From Pelecanus crispus (Eukaryota; Chordata; Aves; Pelecaniformes; Pelecanidae): a DNA stretch of 64,000 nt. How positions within the stretch are numbered: position 1 is the first letter of the stretch; each line of letters begins with the position of its first letter. The notes beneath the pieces are model-generated. The model did no database searches. It had not been told where the DNA came from and was given only the letters and a program-made list of their open reading frames with translations. The stretch spans positions 3,297,501 through 3,361,500 of the forward strand of contig NC_134649.1 in assembly GCF_030463565.1 (NCBI RefSeq). The letters are read 5' to 3'. This document shows, piece after piece, positions 1-45,000 of this stretch. Position numbers and translations under genes: made by a program.

Positions 1-2038
1 TTCTCCTTCCTGCTGTACTTCTCCACCTCCCATGACACGGTTATTCCTTGCAGGTCGTGCTCCTTGCAGCAGACCCACCTGCCTAAACCACTTTGCCTGG
101 TGACTGCCCTGCCCCTGAGGTTGTGTCCGTGTTACGTGGTGCAGAGCAGCGTCCCCAGCCGCTGCACGGGACAGCCCTTTTATCCCTCCCCATCTGGCTG
201 TATTTCCTTTAAGGAAATCTCTCCAAAACAGGGTTTGGGCCATCGTGTCTCTTTGCAGAGCACCCTGCGCCGTGCACCTCACCCTTCGCTGGCCTCCTGA
301 GCTGGGAGCACAACGCAAGGGTATTTGTGACCAATGTAAAGGTATTTGGGACCATGCATTCAGGGGACGCGTGGGACTGCATGTCCTGAGAGAACAGGCC
401 CACGGCCCCCTTCCCTCAGGTGGCACGTGCACTGTCAGGTATTTCCAGGAATGTTGGGGGACTCTGGGCTTCCTACAAAGCCGTCCTCAGTGTCCAGGGA
501 CAGCGGGTGCTCTGCAGGCACAGGGACAACGCGGGGCTGCTGCACCCTGAGGTGGGGTGGCTGTGGCACGGAGGGCTCTTCAGTAGGACTGTGGAGGAGG
601 GTGAAGATACCTTTGGGGTGTGGCTGTAGGTGCTGGGCACCAGCTGAGATTTTATATCCCCATAGACTTCAACACATCAGTAGGGTGGGTTTTTTCCAGG
701 TCTTAAAGCCCATTATGAAAGCTAAGCAAAAATTAATGAGAGATCAGGAAAAATGAAATGCTGTGGTAATTTTGAGCACTTTGCTTCAATTTTAACCTCC
801 TTTACTGTTAAGCATTTTCTTGTAAATACAGTAAAATACAAGAGCTGAACCCTCTGAAACAGAGGCAGGAGGCTTTCCAGTTTGGGAGAGCAACGATGGC
901 TCCATAACTTTAATTTTTCAGAAACGGGGTTGGGATTTGCTCTTGAACTGACACTTCCTCAGGACCAGCTGTCCTTTCAGCAGGTGTGGCTTTCAAGGGC
1001 AAAATGTCGAGGTGGAAAACGCCGCAGCTTTAGCAACTACGGCCATTCACAGACCCTCCTCGCTGGGACTCACCTGATCAGCGCACACTTTGCAGAGCCA
1101 CTTTGGCTGTGGTGCCCCAGTCTAGTGAGGCCATGCACCCCCAAAACGGCAGCCCCTCTCCTTTCGCTGACCGCCGTAAGAGATACTCCAGCGAGCTCAC
1201 TCCAGCTCCCCAAAATCCCCATCCCTCAGGCAGATGCTGTGCTTGCCTCTTGGCGTGGTGCTTAAGCACTGCCTAGCTCAAGTGAGCTACAGCTGGCAGA
1301 AAAATCAAGAGCGTATCGACACGTGTGCTCAAGACGATAGCAACCTTCTCCAGACGGTACCACCCCGGCCGCGCAGGCTGTGCCCGTCCGCCCCGCTCCA
1401 GCCACGCCGGCACCGGAGCCGGCTGCGCCCTGGGCACGCGGAGGGTCCCAGCTGCCGCGCTGCGAGAGGGGTTTTCCAACCGTAGCATCTGGATGGCAGC
1501 CCTGGACGCCCAGCCGCTTTTGCTGGCAGATCTGCGCGGGGCTTTACGCTTCGTCATTGCCAACGTTATTTTCCTTGAATTGAGAGAAAGCTTGTAGCCA
1601 TTACGCCTCTTTTAACTAAACAGACAGATGTATTAGCTAATCCCCTTTGTTCCGAACAGCTCCTCTCTGCATGCTCATGTAGGTGGTTTTGATCCATCCA
1701 TCTTCATTAGTTATTTTGCAACTGCCAGCACATCACTCCATGTATGCAGGCATTCGAGTCACGATTACTGGTAACTGAAGGAAATCCTGTATTTTCCAGC
1801 ATGCTCGTGTTCATGGCTTGGTGAAGTGACTTTCCTTTGTGATTTTCCCTAATGCTAGTGAACAAGTGTCAAATTCGTACAGATAAAGACCTGAAATGGT
1901 GAGGCCAAGGTAATAGTCATCTCCCGTTCTTATTCATGACATCGTTGGGCTGAAGTCTTGGGTGGGAACTGTCTGTTTATTTCAGCATTAACCCATTATC
2001 ATACTTTTTGAACAGCTCAGTAACAAAATCCTTGACAG
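1..2038 (+). other. MEGF11: MEGF11 intron (3' part)
   Basis: This is intronic sequence upstream of the first MEGF11 exon visible in the window. It ends with the acceptor AG at 2037-2038. I looked for the preceding MEGF11 cytoplasmic exon and found none I could support, so it probably lies before the window. The open frames around 1.2-1.6 kb coincide with a GC-rich, CpG-containing patch and show no recognisable domain. Confidence 0.6.
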
Positions 2039-16721
<14,683 letters not shown>

Positions 16722-17050
16722 AGGGATGAACTTCACTGGTGCGCTGTGCTGCAAACACAAACTTTGAGGAAGCAAAAGAGAAGACAATCCTTTTCTGCAC
16801 TGCAGGACGCTGACGGGACTTCAGACTGTCTTACACAAGGACCTAGTGTAACACAACATCAGCTTGGGCCAACTGCTGCTGCATGATGTTATTTATAAAT
16901 AAATACATTTTTATATGGGTAACGGGAACTAACGAGAACTTCCTCCATGCATGGCTGGAGCGCGAGACCCCAGGAAGGTGTCTACACGCTCCAGGCAAAA
17001 ACTCTCCATGGCGTGTATTCTAACCCTGGCTTTGTTGTAAAATAAAACAC
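16722..17050 (+). other. MEGF11: MEGF11 3' UTR (minimal extent)
   Basis: Sequence following the stop codon. Two AATAAA hexamers lie at 16898-16903 and 17041-17046, so a short 3' UTR of roughly 0.2-0.35 kb is possible. A longer form reaching further into the intergenic gap cannot be excluded. Confidence 0.55.
16898..16903 (+). terminator. MEGF11: Candidate MEGF11 polyadenylation signal
   Basis: An AATAAA hexamer 177 nt beyond the MEGF11 stop, in an AT-rich stretch. A second AATAAA at 17041-17046 is the alternative. Confidence 0.5.
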
Positions 17051-20000
17051 AAAAACATGCTAAGTAGAAGGACTTACAGATGTACATCTCTACCAACTGC
17101 ATCAAGAAACCTTTTACTGTTAGGGACAAGGTGACTAGAATATGCTGGAGTATATTTTACATCTTTGTCATGGAAATGGACATTTTTCTGAACGAAAGCA
17201 GGGAAACTTGTCATTTCACTGCCTGGAAACCTCATTTACTGCCATCACCATGTGCAGCCTTCGCAGATCATGCTTGGTAATTAGCACGGAGACGTTCATC
17301 TTTATATTCAGTACCAGGGTATTTGAGTAGAGGCATATTAATGCAGACGCATTCCGTGCAGTTTTTAAAACGTAACATCTTGGCAAATGGCCACTGATCT
17401 TTGCTAGTGACTTGAGTTCCAGCAGTGAGTCTCACATCCAGCTTACCACACTTGTAAGAAGCTATCGAATACTTTGATTGGCACAGATAGGCTTTCATTG
17501 TCCTTATACAGCTTCTATTTTGTTAGATAAATCCACCAGATTTGTCAGGCACTGTAAACTGATGGACCATCATTTACTTCCCTGGGACGCTGCAGGTTTG
17601 CACAGACTCACCCCGGTTTGGTTTCCTTTCCTAAAGCTAAGACACGGTGGCTTCTCCAGACCATCTTTACAATCCGCCTCATTACGATTCCCTTAACAGT
17701 GTGCCATTTACGACACCCTTTAATTTGATGTGCATTACCATGTAGTGCAACTTTAGCCGTTGATGATTCTACCTGAAATGTTATTAAATTAAGCTGAAAC
17801 TGGGTTTTCTTTTTCAGCAGCTGTTTGTGAAGTAATTATCAAGGGGTTTGCCCATGGTAAAGTTTTGGACTAAGCCACCACAATTATCTTTTCTTTTTTT
17901 TTGTAATCTTTATTGGCCTAGAAAGTAGAATACTTGCCGTTAAGCAGATCCTTGTAGATTTTGAGCATGAAATAGTATTGATTCTAAGTATGTAATTTTA
18001 TTAGGCAAATGTGGAAGTAGCAAGTTGATTGCCTCTTAAATATTAAAAAAAAAAAAAAATTTCTGTTGCACATTCGCCAGGCTGATGCAAGTAGAAGAGA
18101 ACGAAACCAGCACCCATCAGTTGCTCAAAGCATGATCACTCGCGTAACCTGCTGCTCTAGGGGACTGGTAAGAGGAGCCTTCCAGCTGGGAGGCAGCGGC
18201 TTGATCCCGGCTCCCAGTCAGACCAGGCATCGGATCACTCGGAGCCCCGTGGTGGGGCCCAGCCCCTGTCCCCGCAGACAGGCTCAGCCCTCGCCTCGGG
18301 GACCGAAGCCCCTGGCACGGTGGTAGCGAGCCGCCGGCAGCCTGCACCGCACCCCTGCGCTCGCTGCGGCCACGCGCTGGTGTCAGGGCGCGGGGAGCCC
18401 CGGCGATGCGCTGCCAGAGGAGCCGGGACCCCGCTGGGTGCTCGGGTTGGCTCTGACCCCCTCTGTGCAAAGCAGGAGTTTTGCAGCGAGACAGCCGAGC
18501 TGAGCCCAGCGATCCCCCAGGCTTCCAGAGCAGCAGATTTTCATGTTGCAGGAAAATGCATAAGTAGTTACGTGAACGCTGCATGCGTGCATGGGGGCAA
18601 TGACTGATCAGCAATAGTGATTTTATTTTCCAGGAAAGCCTTATTTGAGATGTAAGTAGACAATTATTTTGTAGGGCCAGTAGGAATATATTTTATGTAC
18701 ATGAATAGAAAGACTTACCTCAAAAATATCACGAGAACGGCAGTTCGATAAGGAATACTCGTGTTAGAGACCTACCTGACACCCAGCACAAGCAGTCTCA
18801 GCTGCCAGCCTGACCAATGTTTGTGTGCGTGTTGCTGTAAAGTTTGCGATGAGACTCCAGAGAGCAGAAATGTGCTCAGTTTTTTGGGTTTTGGTGGTTT
18901 TTTTTTTTTTTCAAAGCTGGATTTTCAAACCAAATGCAATGGTGTGCATAGAGCTTAACAGGAAACAAACAAATAAAACCGACAAAAAAAAGTACCTTGT
19001 ATATTAGCATTAGCTTAGGAAATAGGCACCAAAATGGCAATACTTTTTTAAGGCAAGACAGATTTGTAATATATTTGTTCACTGTGCAAAGGTATTCTGC
19101 CTTGTACAAAATAAATTGAATTTCTCTCAGCGTGTATTTCTCAAACGTACTCATTTGCAGACTAAAACTTCCAGGCCGCATTCAGCTCTGAGCGCTCCAG
19201 GCGATGGGGCTGGGCACGAAGGGGCTGTCCACCTCAGCCAAAAAACCCCACAGGCGTCAGGCTTACCAGCCAGAAGCTGGTTTCGCTGTTGCAGGATTTC
19301 TCAGAAAACCTGATGCTGTAACTCAGACTGTGATCTGGAGTTAATTCAAAGCTTTAAAACAAAACATAACTGGCTCTGTACGTGTCCTACAGCTCCTCCG
19401 GTAGCTCTCGTTCCCCAGCAGTTCAACCTTAGCGGGTCTGAGCGAGGTTGATGCACGGACACGCTCTCGCGCGCCTGCAGAGAGCAAGCTGGGGCGAGTG
19501 CCAACGCCCGGTCTCGCTCCGATTTTCGTGCGATGCATTTCAGTGCACATCGTGACAGCGCTCGATCACGCCAGTGGGTTGCTGTGCCTTCGGGTGGGCG
19601 CTGGAGGATACGGTTATACCCCCCCGCGCCCGACAGCGATGAGACTGGGCACGCAGCAGCCGTCTCCGCAGGTTTGACGGCGCTCCCGAGGAGCCTCATC
19701 GATGCATCACCAGCGCAGATTCGCAGCAGAAACACCTGCAGAATTAATGACTCCCAGGCACCGCAGCGGACTGCTACACCTTGAAGCTTTTTCAATATTT
19801 GTGCTTCATATTTCTAAAAATCTTGTTAACTAAAGCCCAGCATGTAATCTTCTTATTTGACAAGCCACACTCAATAAGCTATTTAAGTCTGGGAATTCAT
19901 CAGGTTTGAACTGATAGAATAAGTAATTCTAGCTTAATAACAACGTCTTTAAATCAGAACAATTCCATGTCCTTTCTGCTTAAGAGTCGGAACCTCAGCT

Positions 20001-21684
20001 CCCATCAAACACAAGAACCACCGATGCTCGCTGAACGGCTTCGTAATTGTTAAGGTTGGGACTTTCAAATATGTAAATGACAGCAAAAGCTTTTGGCAAG
20101 GAAAGCCAATTTTGCAGCATTATACAGAGTTCCCAGAAACTCCGAAAGCTCATTTCAGGGCCCAAAAGCAGTATCTGTTATGATCAGCTCTCTCCTATTA
20201 GCCGAGAAGAGACACACCAGCCCAGAAGTAACGCGGACTGCAGAAGAGAATGATTAATCAGCAGCTGAACGGGAACACCACCCCGCTGGGTCAGTGTTCA
20301 GGCGGAATAACGCCTTGCATGTCTCTCCAAAAGCACTTTGTGAAGCACCTTCTTGTCCCAGGAGCGTCACCCAGCCCGGGGTCAGCCAGGATCCGCAGTG
20401 CTTAGTCAGGAAAGAGCAGTACAAAACCACAGAACGCAAGGCGAAGGCTTTGGTAGGTAAGAAGTTACATCTCTGTCCATAAAACCGTTTGGTTTGGCTT
20501 CACAAGTCAATAGCTTACGAAGGCTTTACAAACTATCACATGAAAATCTTACGTTCCGTGTTGCAGCAGCTCGTAAGTACAAAATCAGGTTTTGCACAGC
20601 ATTTCCTAAGGCCTAATTTATGATTATTAAAGTTTTGGTGGGGAAAAAAAAAAAAAAAAAAAAATCAGAGTTCTTCCTTTGCCTAACAGCACACGCAGCT
20701 ATTTCACAGCTGCCCAGGACTTAAACACGGCACGGTCTGCGGCGAGGCGAAGGAAGCAGCACGTGCACAGGCGCAAACGCTGCGTGGGGCAGGGGCGGCC
20801 TCGGCCTCCGCCAGCGATCTGCGCTCCCACAGGCCTCGCTGTGTTGGCGTTTGCAGCAGAAGGAAGCGTCTTGCATGAAACCATGCGAAATCCAAAGCTG
20901 ACGTGACAGCTGAGTCGAGCTGCCTGCTTACGTGAATCAGAAAAAGGAAGCGAAGTGAAACTCATCCTGCATTTCCAGTTGGCAAATTTAAAGCTTGGCT
21001 GCCCCGGTAATTTGGTGAATTCCAAACTGCGCTCCAGTCTGGTCAGAGAAAGCGCTGCGAGAACAGTTCCCACAGTAAGCAAGGGCCCAGCCTCACACCT
21101 CATCCTCTCCTGCAATGCTCAAGGGCCCCAAATTGCCCCCAATTGTCCCCAGAGCCCCCAGCGCTGCCCCACAGGCACTGGGGGTGGCCGCTGCCTGCAG
21201 CAGGCAGGCAGGAGGCTGCCAGGGACACTGCGCTCGCCGGCGATCCGGCCCCAGTGCACGACCGCTTCAGCAGGACACCACAGTGGAATCAAAAAGCTTA
21301 AATCATTTGCTGTAGAAGGCAGTAGTTTGCCACTAGTAGGAAAATCCTGGGGGACAGCAACGTGGAAAAAAAAAAAAAAACAAACAGGTTTGTAAAAGCT
21401 ATTCAGAGGTTTGACTGTAGCGAACCCACAGGCTTTTCAGAGCCTAAAAGTTTCCTGAAGCTGCCAAACTCATGGCTATGAACCGCAGCAGCCCCAAAAA
21501 GCCACGGGCCTCGTCTGAGTGGAGAGGGCAACTGCCTTACACGACCCTTTTGGTTCCTTTTCTAGGGGTACTTCCACTTCAGTGTCTTCTCACAGCCTGC
21601 TCCAAGAAGCTTACTAGCTTCCAGGAAGTAAAAACCTTCAGGTCAAACCCCAGTTCTCCCAAAAAGCACACCCCACACCATACT
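17051..21684. other. Intergenic gap between convergent MEGF11 and RAB11A
   Basis: No gene is supported here. It holds A-tracts (about 18.04 kb, 20644-20664), a GC-rich and CpG-rich patch at about 18.2-18.5 kb giving chance open frames, and another at about 19.4-19.7 kb. Part of the left side may belong to a long MEGF11 3' UTR. Confidence 0.6.
20644..20664 (+). repeat. Poly(A) tract, 21 bp
   Basis: An uninterrupted A run with no obvious retroposed body upstream. It may be the tail of a decayed retrotransposon or a simple repeat. Confidence 0.8.
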
Positions 21685-21687
21685 GAG

Positions 21688-23307
21688 TCGTCCCCTGTAA
21701 TTCTTTATTAGAATCATGGATGAATATATTTTAAATCAATCTAAAAAAAAAAAAAAAAAAGAATCAAAGTACAGTACATGCATAAAATACAAAGTAATTT
21801 ACAAACAGATCAAACCAGCATCTTCAGAACTAATACTAGGAGGAGAAATGGATTAAAAAAAAAAAAAACAAGTGACCGACTACAGCAATGCCTTCCGTGT
21901 GCCTTACACATCATGAGCACCGCAAGACAGAAAGGTTGGGTACGAAACGCAGCTGGTTGTGCCTACCCAGGCCTGGATGTTCCAAGTGGGTCATATCAGA
22001 GTTTGAGAAAGGTCCCCTACAATCAGTTACTCCCCTGTAATTGTATAAATAACTGCAGGCATTTATACAACAAACAGTTCTTTTAAGTACTGTAGAAATT
22101 CAGTGCCTATAGCCCCAAATTTCAGGATTAACGATGTGTTTGGGAATAGCACATAGCGAGTGATACATGGTGGTTTCAGGGTGCAGTGACAGAAGGCACA
22201 GTTCATGTATCCCTGAACAAGCTAATCGAGCAGATGCTTTGTACTGAGCAGCAGACCACAGAAGGTACGCATCCAGTAAGAAAACTACTCCAGGTGTTTT
22301 TGTTAAAGAACCAATACCAAACCACTGGAATAATTTAAAAATACCGGATGAAACAGAACTGAAAACTAAGACCAGGTGGTGGGAGTTGTTGATTCATCAA
22401 CTCAAACATTTGATTATATTAATATACGTGGCATGTATGAATAATGTGATATGTAATACGTGACAACATCCTTCAAGCCTGTGTGCCATGAAAAGACAAA
22501 AGGCATCCTCAAATCCTGATACCACCAGCACTGTGGAGGCCAAGTCTCGGGCAGTACAAAAACACGCTGCAAGTTCGCGTGTTAGAGTGACCCTTCACCA
22601 GTTACGCAGCTCGTGCTTTTGCTTTCTTTGGGAGCAGCACCTCCGGCAGAGTCCCACCAGCCTCTCCCCGGCCGGCCTCCCGGCAGCTCTGCCTCCCAGC
22701 ACAACCTCCTCTGCAGCAGGTGCCAGACCGCAAAAGCTCATTCACAGGTAGCGAGAACCCTGCTGCTTGTTGGCAAGAAATTCTCTTTTTTTCTCCCCCA
22801 AAATATTCAATAAAAAAATCCTCAACTCGACAATCTGAAGATGTAGCCAAAAACATTAACTTACATTAAAATTGCACTTCAGAGCAGCGGGCATTTCATC
22901 AAGCTGTAGATGCAGTATACAACACCTTAAGACAAGGAAAGATTATCCTGCCCAGAGATATTTTCCTAGTTAAGCTGACAGTAATTGTTTTGCGAGGAGC
23001 AGAACAACGTCTTCGAGTGCTCGCTAAAGGTGTCTGCGCTGTGACTCGCGGGCATCATGTTGGAAAGAGATCAGATCAGTTCCAAACAATTTACTGAACC
23101 AAAACCGGCAAGTCGGTGTTGGGAAAATACTGCAGCCACACAGAAGCAATAGATTTATAAACACTGAAATCAAAGTGTTTAAGACATGGAGAAATTCAGA
23201 AGCAATAAGCAGGAACTAAACACGAGAAAGTAACCACGAGAATTACAAATATATTTAAATCTTGGACCTGGGGAATATACACAGCCTTTTAGGAAAGAAT
23301 GAACAAT
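21688..23307 (-). other. RAB11A: RAB11A 3' UTR
   Basis: Minus-strand sequence from the RAB11A stop to about 15-20 nt past the first AATAAA found on that strand. The length of about 1.6 kb is plausible for a RAB11A transcript. It contains an 18-base A tract on the plus strand (U tract in the mRNA) at 21743-21760, just before the poly(A) signal, and another A tract at about 21856-21868. Confidence 0.7.
21704..21709 (-). terminator. RAB11A: RAB11A polyadenylation signal
   Basis: TTTATT on the plus strand, AATAAA on the gene strand. It is the first canonical hexamer I found downstream of the RAB11A stop and would produce cleavage near 21.69 kb. Confidence 0.65.
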
Positions 23308-41603
<18,296 letters not shown>

Positions 41604-41830
41604 GGTGGGTGCGCCGGGGCGCGGCGGAGGCCGAGGACTGGGAGCGGGAGCCTGGCCCCTCCCTGCAGCCGCCGCAGCGCTTCCGCCCTCCGCGCTCTGC
41701 CCGCCCACGGACAGGTGCTTCCGGGGCAGCGCAGCCGGCGGCGCAAAACTGCTTCCGGGGGCAGAGCCGCCCGCCACGCCCATCCCGGCCTTAAAGGGAC
41801 CGCGCCGCGGGCGGGGCGGGGCGGGGCAGT
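41604..41830 (-). promoter_or_regulatory. RAB11A: RAB11A CpG-island promoter with ETS and Sp1 sites
   Basis: The CpG island spans about 41.04-41.95 kb. Just above the start codon are CCGGAAG ETS/GABP-type sites on the gene strand (plus-strand positions 41718-41724 and 41752-41758) and a weaker GCGGAAG at about 41680. A run of overlapping Sp1 GC boxes (GGGCGGGGC repeated) lies at 41810-41827. There is no TATA box. This is the layout of a housekeeping promoter with dispersed initiation, so the transcription start is given only as a range. Confidence 0.8.
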
Positions 41831-41889
41831 GTAGGGTGGTGCCCTCTGCCCGCCGAGCCCGCACAGGCACCGCGCAACGCCCACCCGGC

Positions 41890-41940
41890 GGTCACGGTCA
41901 CGGTCACGGTCACGGTCACGGTCACGGTCACGGTCACGGT
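41890..41940 (+). repeat. (GGTCAC)x8.5 hexanucleotide array
   Basis: Eight perfect tandem copies of GGTCAC plus a half unit, without a single mismatch. The array lies 287 bp above the RAB11A start codon and 51 bp before the tRNA-Gln gene. GGTCA is the core half-site of many nuclear receptors. In the alternative phase the array is a head-to-tail series of CGGTCA with no spacer. Any regulatory effect is inference. Confidence 0.97.
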
Positions 41941-41990
41941 GTGCGGTGGGGAAGGGCCTAGTGGCGGCAGGGCAGAGCTATGAGCAGAGC

Positions 41991-42062
41991 GGTTCCATGG
42001 TGTAATGGTTAGCACTCTGGACTCTGAATCCAGCGATCCGAGTTCAAATCTCGGTGGAACCT
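41991..42062 (+). tRNA. tRNA-Gln (anticodon CTG)
   Basis: A complete 72-nt tRNA gene. The acceptor stem pairs GGTTCCA with TGGAACC. The A box is 41998-42008 (TGGTGTAATGG), the anticodon CTG is at 42024-42026 in a 7-base loop closed by CTGGA/TCCAG, and the B box is 42040-42050 (GAGTTCAAATC). A Pol III TTTT terminator follows at 42070-42073. The sequence equals the usual vertebrate tRNA-Gln-CTG as I remember it. The CCA end is not encoded, and there is no intron. It is transcribed away from RAB11A. I recall a tRNA-Gln next to human RAB11A in the same divergent arrangement. Confidence 0.98.
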
Positions 42063-42069
42063 GACTGTC

Positions 42070-42073
42070 TTTT
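42070..42073 (+). terminator. RNA polymerase III terminator of tRNA-Gln
   Basis: A TTTT run 8 nt after the tRNA 3' end, the minimal Pol III stop signal. A longer T9 run follows near 42089-42097 as a back-up. Confidence 0.85.
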
Positions 42074-45000
42074 CCTTCCCGTCCTTATTTTTTTTTAAAC
42101 CTTCTCTGCCCAAATTACGGCCAGACGTGCTCCTCGCTCCCGCCGGGCTCCTTTACACACAGCAGTGTGCCCGCCACACCTCACCTCTTCACCTGGCTGG
42201 CACCCACCAGCCCTGTGCCCAGCCATGGCGTGGGTGCCTTCCTCCCACCTCCGTGGGCAGGCGATGGCTCCCACCCCGGAGCTGCCCGCAGCCACGGCGG
42301 GTTGGCAGGAAGCCCCCCAGGGCCCACAGATCCGTCCTGTGAACCGGGCCAAGCGCGGTGTGCGAAGCCAATGGAGCTGGTGGCGGAGGCGTTGGCGATG
42401 CCGACCGGCTCTTTCGGCTCAGGAGGTGCAAAGAGGCCGCCAGTGCGGTCCCCGTCACCGCCGCCGCGCTGCTGCCCACCCCGCTTCTCCCTTCCCAAAA
42501 GCCGGTCCCCCTTGTCTGCCCCTGTGCCGTGGGAGACGCCAGCTTTGCCATCGGCTTCCCTTGGTGCAGGCTTGAAACCTAAATAGAAGAGGATAAAAGT
42601 AGCGCTTGTGTCCAAATGATTAAACCAAAGCCCTTAAAACTTGTCTTTCTCCACCAGCTTGCCATTAGCAGCAGCAGCAAGTTCGCCGTCTCTGCAGTCA
42701 GCGGCTGTGTTACAATTTCTGTGCGTGGAAAGTAACACCCGGGCATTGGCGGCAACGCTGTGCATCGGTTACCGTCTGCTGGAACGATAACGAACCATAA
42801 CGTGATCCTCTGCGTTTGAAAATAAATAGTTCACGCTGCCTCAGAGAAAACGAAGCGCTAATAACAAAGGCCCGCGGCGTGCGACCACGATGTGTCCCAC
42901 CACGGGTGAGGACGGAGCATCGGGGTCTGGGCTCACGCCGCGTCCTGCCGCCGGCGTGCCCTGGCAGATCATGCACCTCCAGCTTCTTGCGGGTGCACAA
43001 AACCCACCGAGCATTTGGGATGTCGCATCCCCAGGACCCCGTTCCCCATGTCCCGTGGGAATAATTTCATATGCCAGTTCCATAAGGGCATTGTGAGGCG
43101 AGACCTCGCAGGAGCAGAAAGCCCTCCGGCAGCGTAGCGGTGAGGTCTGTAGGAGTCTGTGTTGTCTTTGGATTCATCCTTTTTATCTCCAGATGAACCC
43201 AGAACACCTGAAATCTTGAGTCTGAAAATGCTCGTCCCACTCCTGACACTCGTCTCAGAAGTTATCCAACTGCTTTGAGTAGTGCGTTAAAATTGATAAT
43301 GGATACTTGCATGTGTAGAGGCTGGGGTATATTTATAACTCTGTAGTTAAGGTTTGCATCTCACATCCTATTTGCAGTTCTCCATTGAACTTTGTTTTCT
43401 AAAGCTATTTATTTTCACTTAATGTTTCTCAGGCCTGGTTTCATGCTCCAGAAATGCTGTTAGTTCTAAAAAACTAAAAATAACGCAGATCAAGTATTTT
43501 TAGTTGTCCTCCTGTGAGAGCTGTTCTCCTTTTTGTGTTTTGGATTTTGTTTGTGAGCCTGGAAACACCCTTTATTTACATTTTTCATATGTGTAAGCGT
43601 TACTTCCTCTTGCACCAAATTGCAGATGTTCCTCATCTGGAACTGGCTCGTCCTACGCAAGACTTCAGGGCACAAAGTGAGGACAATGCCTTTTCTGGCT
43701 GAGCTAAAAATCACCGTCCCTATATTGCTGTACCGCTATCACTTGTTGAACTTAAGACGTTACGAAGCAGAGGCATTTTTACCAGTCATGCATTGTAACG
43801 TGAAAATTTCTGCAGATTGCCATGTATATGAGCAGCAGCAGGGGTTATTTCTAGCCTAGCCCATTTATATGCATTTGGTCGTTTATAATCAGGTTCTTCA
43901 TGGTGTAGAGAGGCAAAACTGAAACAGCAGAAAGAACTTTGCATCTCAACAGGAGTCAATTGACAGCGGGGCACGAGGATAGCACTGGGCTGGCAAGGAG
44001 CTCCAGAAATTAAGGTCTTATATACTGTTCAGTCCTGGGTTAATTTTGTTCCTGTCCAGGCAAGCCCTAGATGAGGATACACAAAACCTCAGGAAATGTT
44101 GCTGTCAGCGCAGCCCGGTTTTGGCTGCTCTGCTCTCTCTTTGTGTCCCCTCCCGGAGCGTGCTGCTGTGGTTACGGGATGGCCTGGGACACCTCCCGTG
44201 CGTAGGAAACGTGGCCAAAAAGCAGAGGTCAGGCCTGAAATAACAGAAGATTGTGTGCTCTGGGACTGACAGCTTTTAATGTGAGCGCAGTCATTCAGCA
44301 CTGGCATTTCTGCTGCGTTAATTGCCATTAGTGTCATCCTTGCGGGAACACTAAATTCATTGCAAACCTTGAATTAGCGCGCTCTCGTAATTCTTCAGTT
44401 TGTACGTAGGCACAACATTTGCGGAGGCAGCAGGTTCCAAGCAACTGGAGCAGAGACAAGGAATGATACTCAGCTGGCCCGTGGATGTTCAATTTAGCGA
44501 AGAAAAGAAGCAGAGGTCACACTCATAACTGCGTATTTATGGTTCTGTTCTGGAAATTCATAGAGCAGCTGCCAAAAAGGCCCCAGCTTTTGCCTCGGCA
44601 GCACCATTAACGTGCAGATGTGTGTCAGAGCTATCAGCTCCGAGCTGCTCAGCCCCAGGCGCTGTGCATCAGGCTCTCCCCACGCCTGGTTCTTACTCCA
44701 TTCTCCCACTTCCCTCCCACCACCAACTCCTGAGACCCCGAGAGAAATCCTGGCCTAATAAAGAGGAAAATTTGCCACCATCTTTGACGGTTGTAGTGTT
44801 CCCACAACAAGGTCAAGGTCTCTTTGCAGAATACACCAGTGGTATTTCACATGGAAATAGAAGAATGTGAAACAGGCATGGCCAGCATTTGCTGCTGGTC
44901 CCAGCTTTTCTGGCTCTGAAATCCCTGCTCACACTTTGCAAAGCCCATCACTTTGCAAAGCTCAGGGAAAGATTTGGAATTGGATCGCAATAACTCAGAA

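Noticed and set aside
41890-41940. CRISPR-like or telomeric repeat
   Set aside because: The unit is a contiguous hexamer with no spacers, so it is not CRISPR, and GGTCAC is not the vertebrate telomere unit TTAGGG.
42181-42615. Several 120-144 codon frames next to the tRNA gene
   Set aside because: They overlap one another on both strands in the GC-rich shoulder of the RAB11A island and show no conserved motif.
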